64,000 nt of DNA from assembly GCF_004766125.1 (NCBI RefSeq), contig NZ_SJSA01000001.1, positions 62,001 through 126,000 of the forward strand. The letters run 5' to 3'. This document shows positions 63,489 to 64,000 of the stretch, piece by piece. The translations under genes were made by a program, and so were the position numbers. The notes under the pieces were generated by a model that saw only the letters and a list, made by a program, of their open reading frames with translations, was not told the origin of the DNA and made no database searches. This DNA is from Duncaniella freteri. Lineage in GTDB: Bacteria; Bacteroidota; Bacteroidia; Bacteroidales; Muribaculaceae. The stretch's first letter is position 1. Each line of letters begins with the position of its first letter.

Positions 63489-64000
63489 TCAGTCGAATTT
63501 TGCAAGAATACGAAATACCTTGCCTGGATTTTCCGACCAATACTGAAGGGTTTCCGACACCTCTTCAGGCTTGATTATACGGCTGATAAGTTCTTCCATA
63601 GGACAGTTACCACGCGAAAGATAACGTATCACGGCATTGAAATCGGATGGCATGGCGTTACGTGAGCCACGGATATCAAGCTCCTTCTGCACAAACAGTT
63701 TGGTGTGGAAAGAAACATCCGATTTGGCATATCCAATGCACACCACACGTCCGGCAAAAGCGACCTCATCTACCGCAAGGACATAAGTGACAGGAGAGCC
63801 CACAGCCTCTACCACTACGTCAGGGCCACATCCTCCGGTAAGAGCCATAAGCTCCTCATGGAAATTGGCAGACTTTGAGTTCAGAGCATGCGCAGCCCCA
63901 AGTCTTTTTGCAAGGTCAAGCTTTTCTTCATCAAGGTCGACGGCTATGACTGTAGCTCCTCTCATTGAGGCTCTAACCACCGCACCAAGGCCGATCATTC
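63489..64000 (-). CDS. Zinc-type alcohol dehydrogenase, C-terminal part (5' outside window)
   Basis: At least 170 residues are visible. The NAD-binding fold begins MIGLGAVVRASMRGATVIAVD, followed by GPDVVVEAVGSP and RVVCIGYAK, then ELDIRGSRNAM. This is the Rossmann half of a medium-chain Zn alcohol dehydrogenase of the sorbitol/threonine or fucose dehydrogenase type. The catalytic zinc site lies outside the window. Paired with a mutarotase, a sugar-oxidation role is likely. Confidence 0.8.
   Translation of the reverse strand, partial: MIGLGAVVRASMRGATVIAVDLDEEKLDLAKRLGAAHALNSKSANFHEELMALTGGCGPDVVVEAVGSPVTYVLAVDEVAFAGRVVCIGYAKSDVSFHTKLFVQKELDIRGSRNAMPSDFNAVIRYLSRGNCPMEELISRIIKPEEVSETLQYWSENPGKVFRILAKFD

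Overview
The window comes from a Bacteroidales chromosome, most likely a Muribaculaceae-like gut bacterium. The evidence is the TTTG-N20-TAnnTTTG promoter pattern, a tmRNA tag ending NGENNYALAA, Bacteroidetes-type tyrosine integrases, a UpxY/NusG-type antiterminator, PcfJ/PcfK and DUF3853/DUF3987 mobile-element genes, and ISAon1, IS4 and IS21 remnants. About 3 kb is clearly core chromosome (tRNA-Arg, groEL-groES, ssrA tmRNA, 18.86-21.86 kb). Most of the rest is mobile or accessory DNA.

Region A (1-18.86 kb) is the right part of an integrative element that ends at the 3' end of tRNA-Arg(TCT). It carries a ParB-like gene (cut by the window edge), three operons of small hypothetical or PcfK/PcfJ genes each preceded by a copy of a long structured leader repeat, and reverse-strand cargo between these operons. 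The cargo is an AAA ATPase with a possible nuclease partner, and an AbiE toxin-antitoxin pair with a palindromic operator. Next come replication/DnaC-like genes, excisionase-like genes, an XRE repressor and an integrase flanked by an array of TGTGGTAC/GTACCACA sites.

Region B (21.85-55.25 kb) is a 33.4-kb integrative mobilizable element inserted into the 3' end of ssrA. A 16-bp duplication of the tmRNA 3' end marks its ends, and a 19/21-matching repeat, probably integrase arm-type sites, lies just inside both. It carries DUF3853 and DUF3987 genes, mobC (with an in-frame amber codon), a relaxase, a 20-bp inverted-repeat-flanked invertible promoter (now in the OFF orientation), and a gene that fuses a degenerate tyrosine-recombinase domain to a NusG/UpxY-like antiterminator. 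A complete surface-glycan locus follows: LicC-like, LicC-LicA fusion, BCCT choline transporter, aminotransferase, cytidylyltransferase-oxidoreductase fusion, TIR protein, Wzx, glycosyltransferases, Wzy, LicD and rmlACDB. A helicase and the element's integrase close it. The inferred function is a mobile, phase-variable, rhamnose-containing polysaccharide decorated with phosphocholine or a related group. Two of its genes are frameshifted at G-tracts.

Region C (55.25-61 kb) is an integration scar: a truncated third integrase, an ISAon1-type element split by a nested IS4-family element, and the right half of an IS21-family element. From 61.2 kb there is an ECF-sigma operon, then two reverse-strand sugar-metabolism genes (mutarotase, zinc alcohol dehydrogenase) reaching the window edge.
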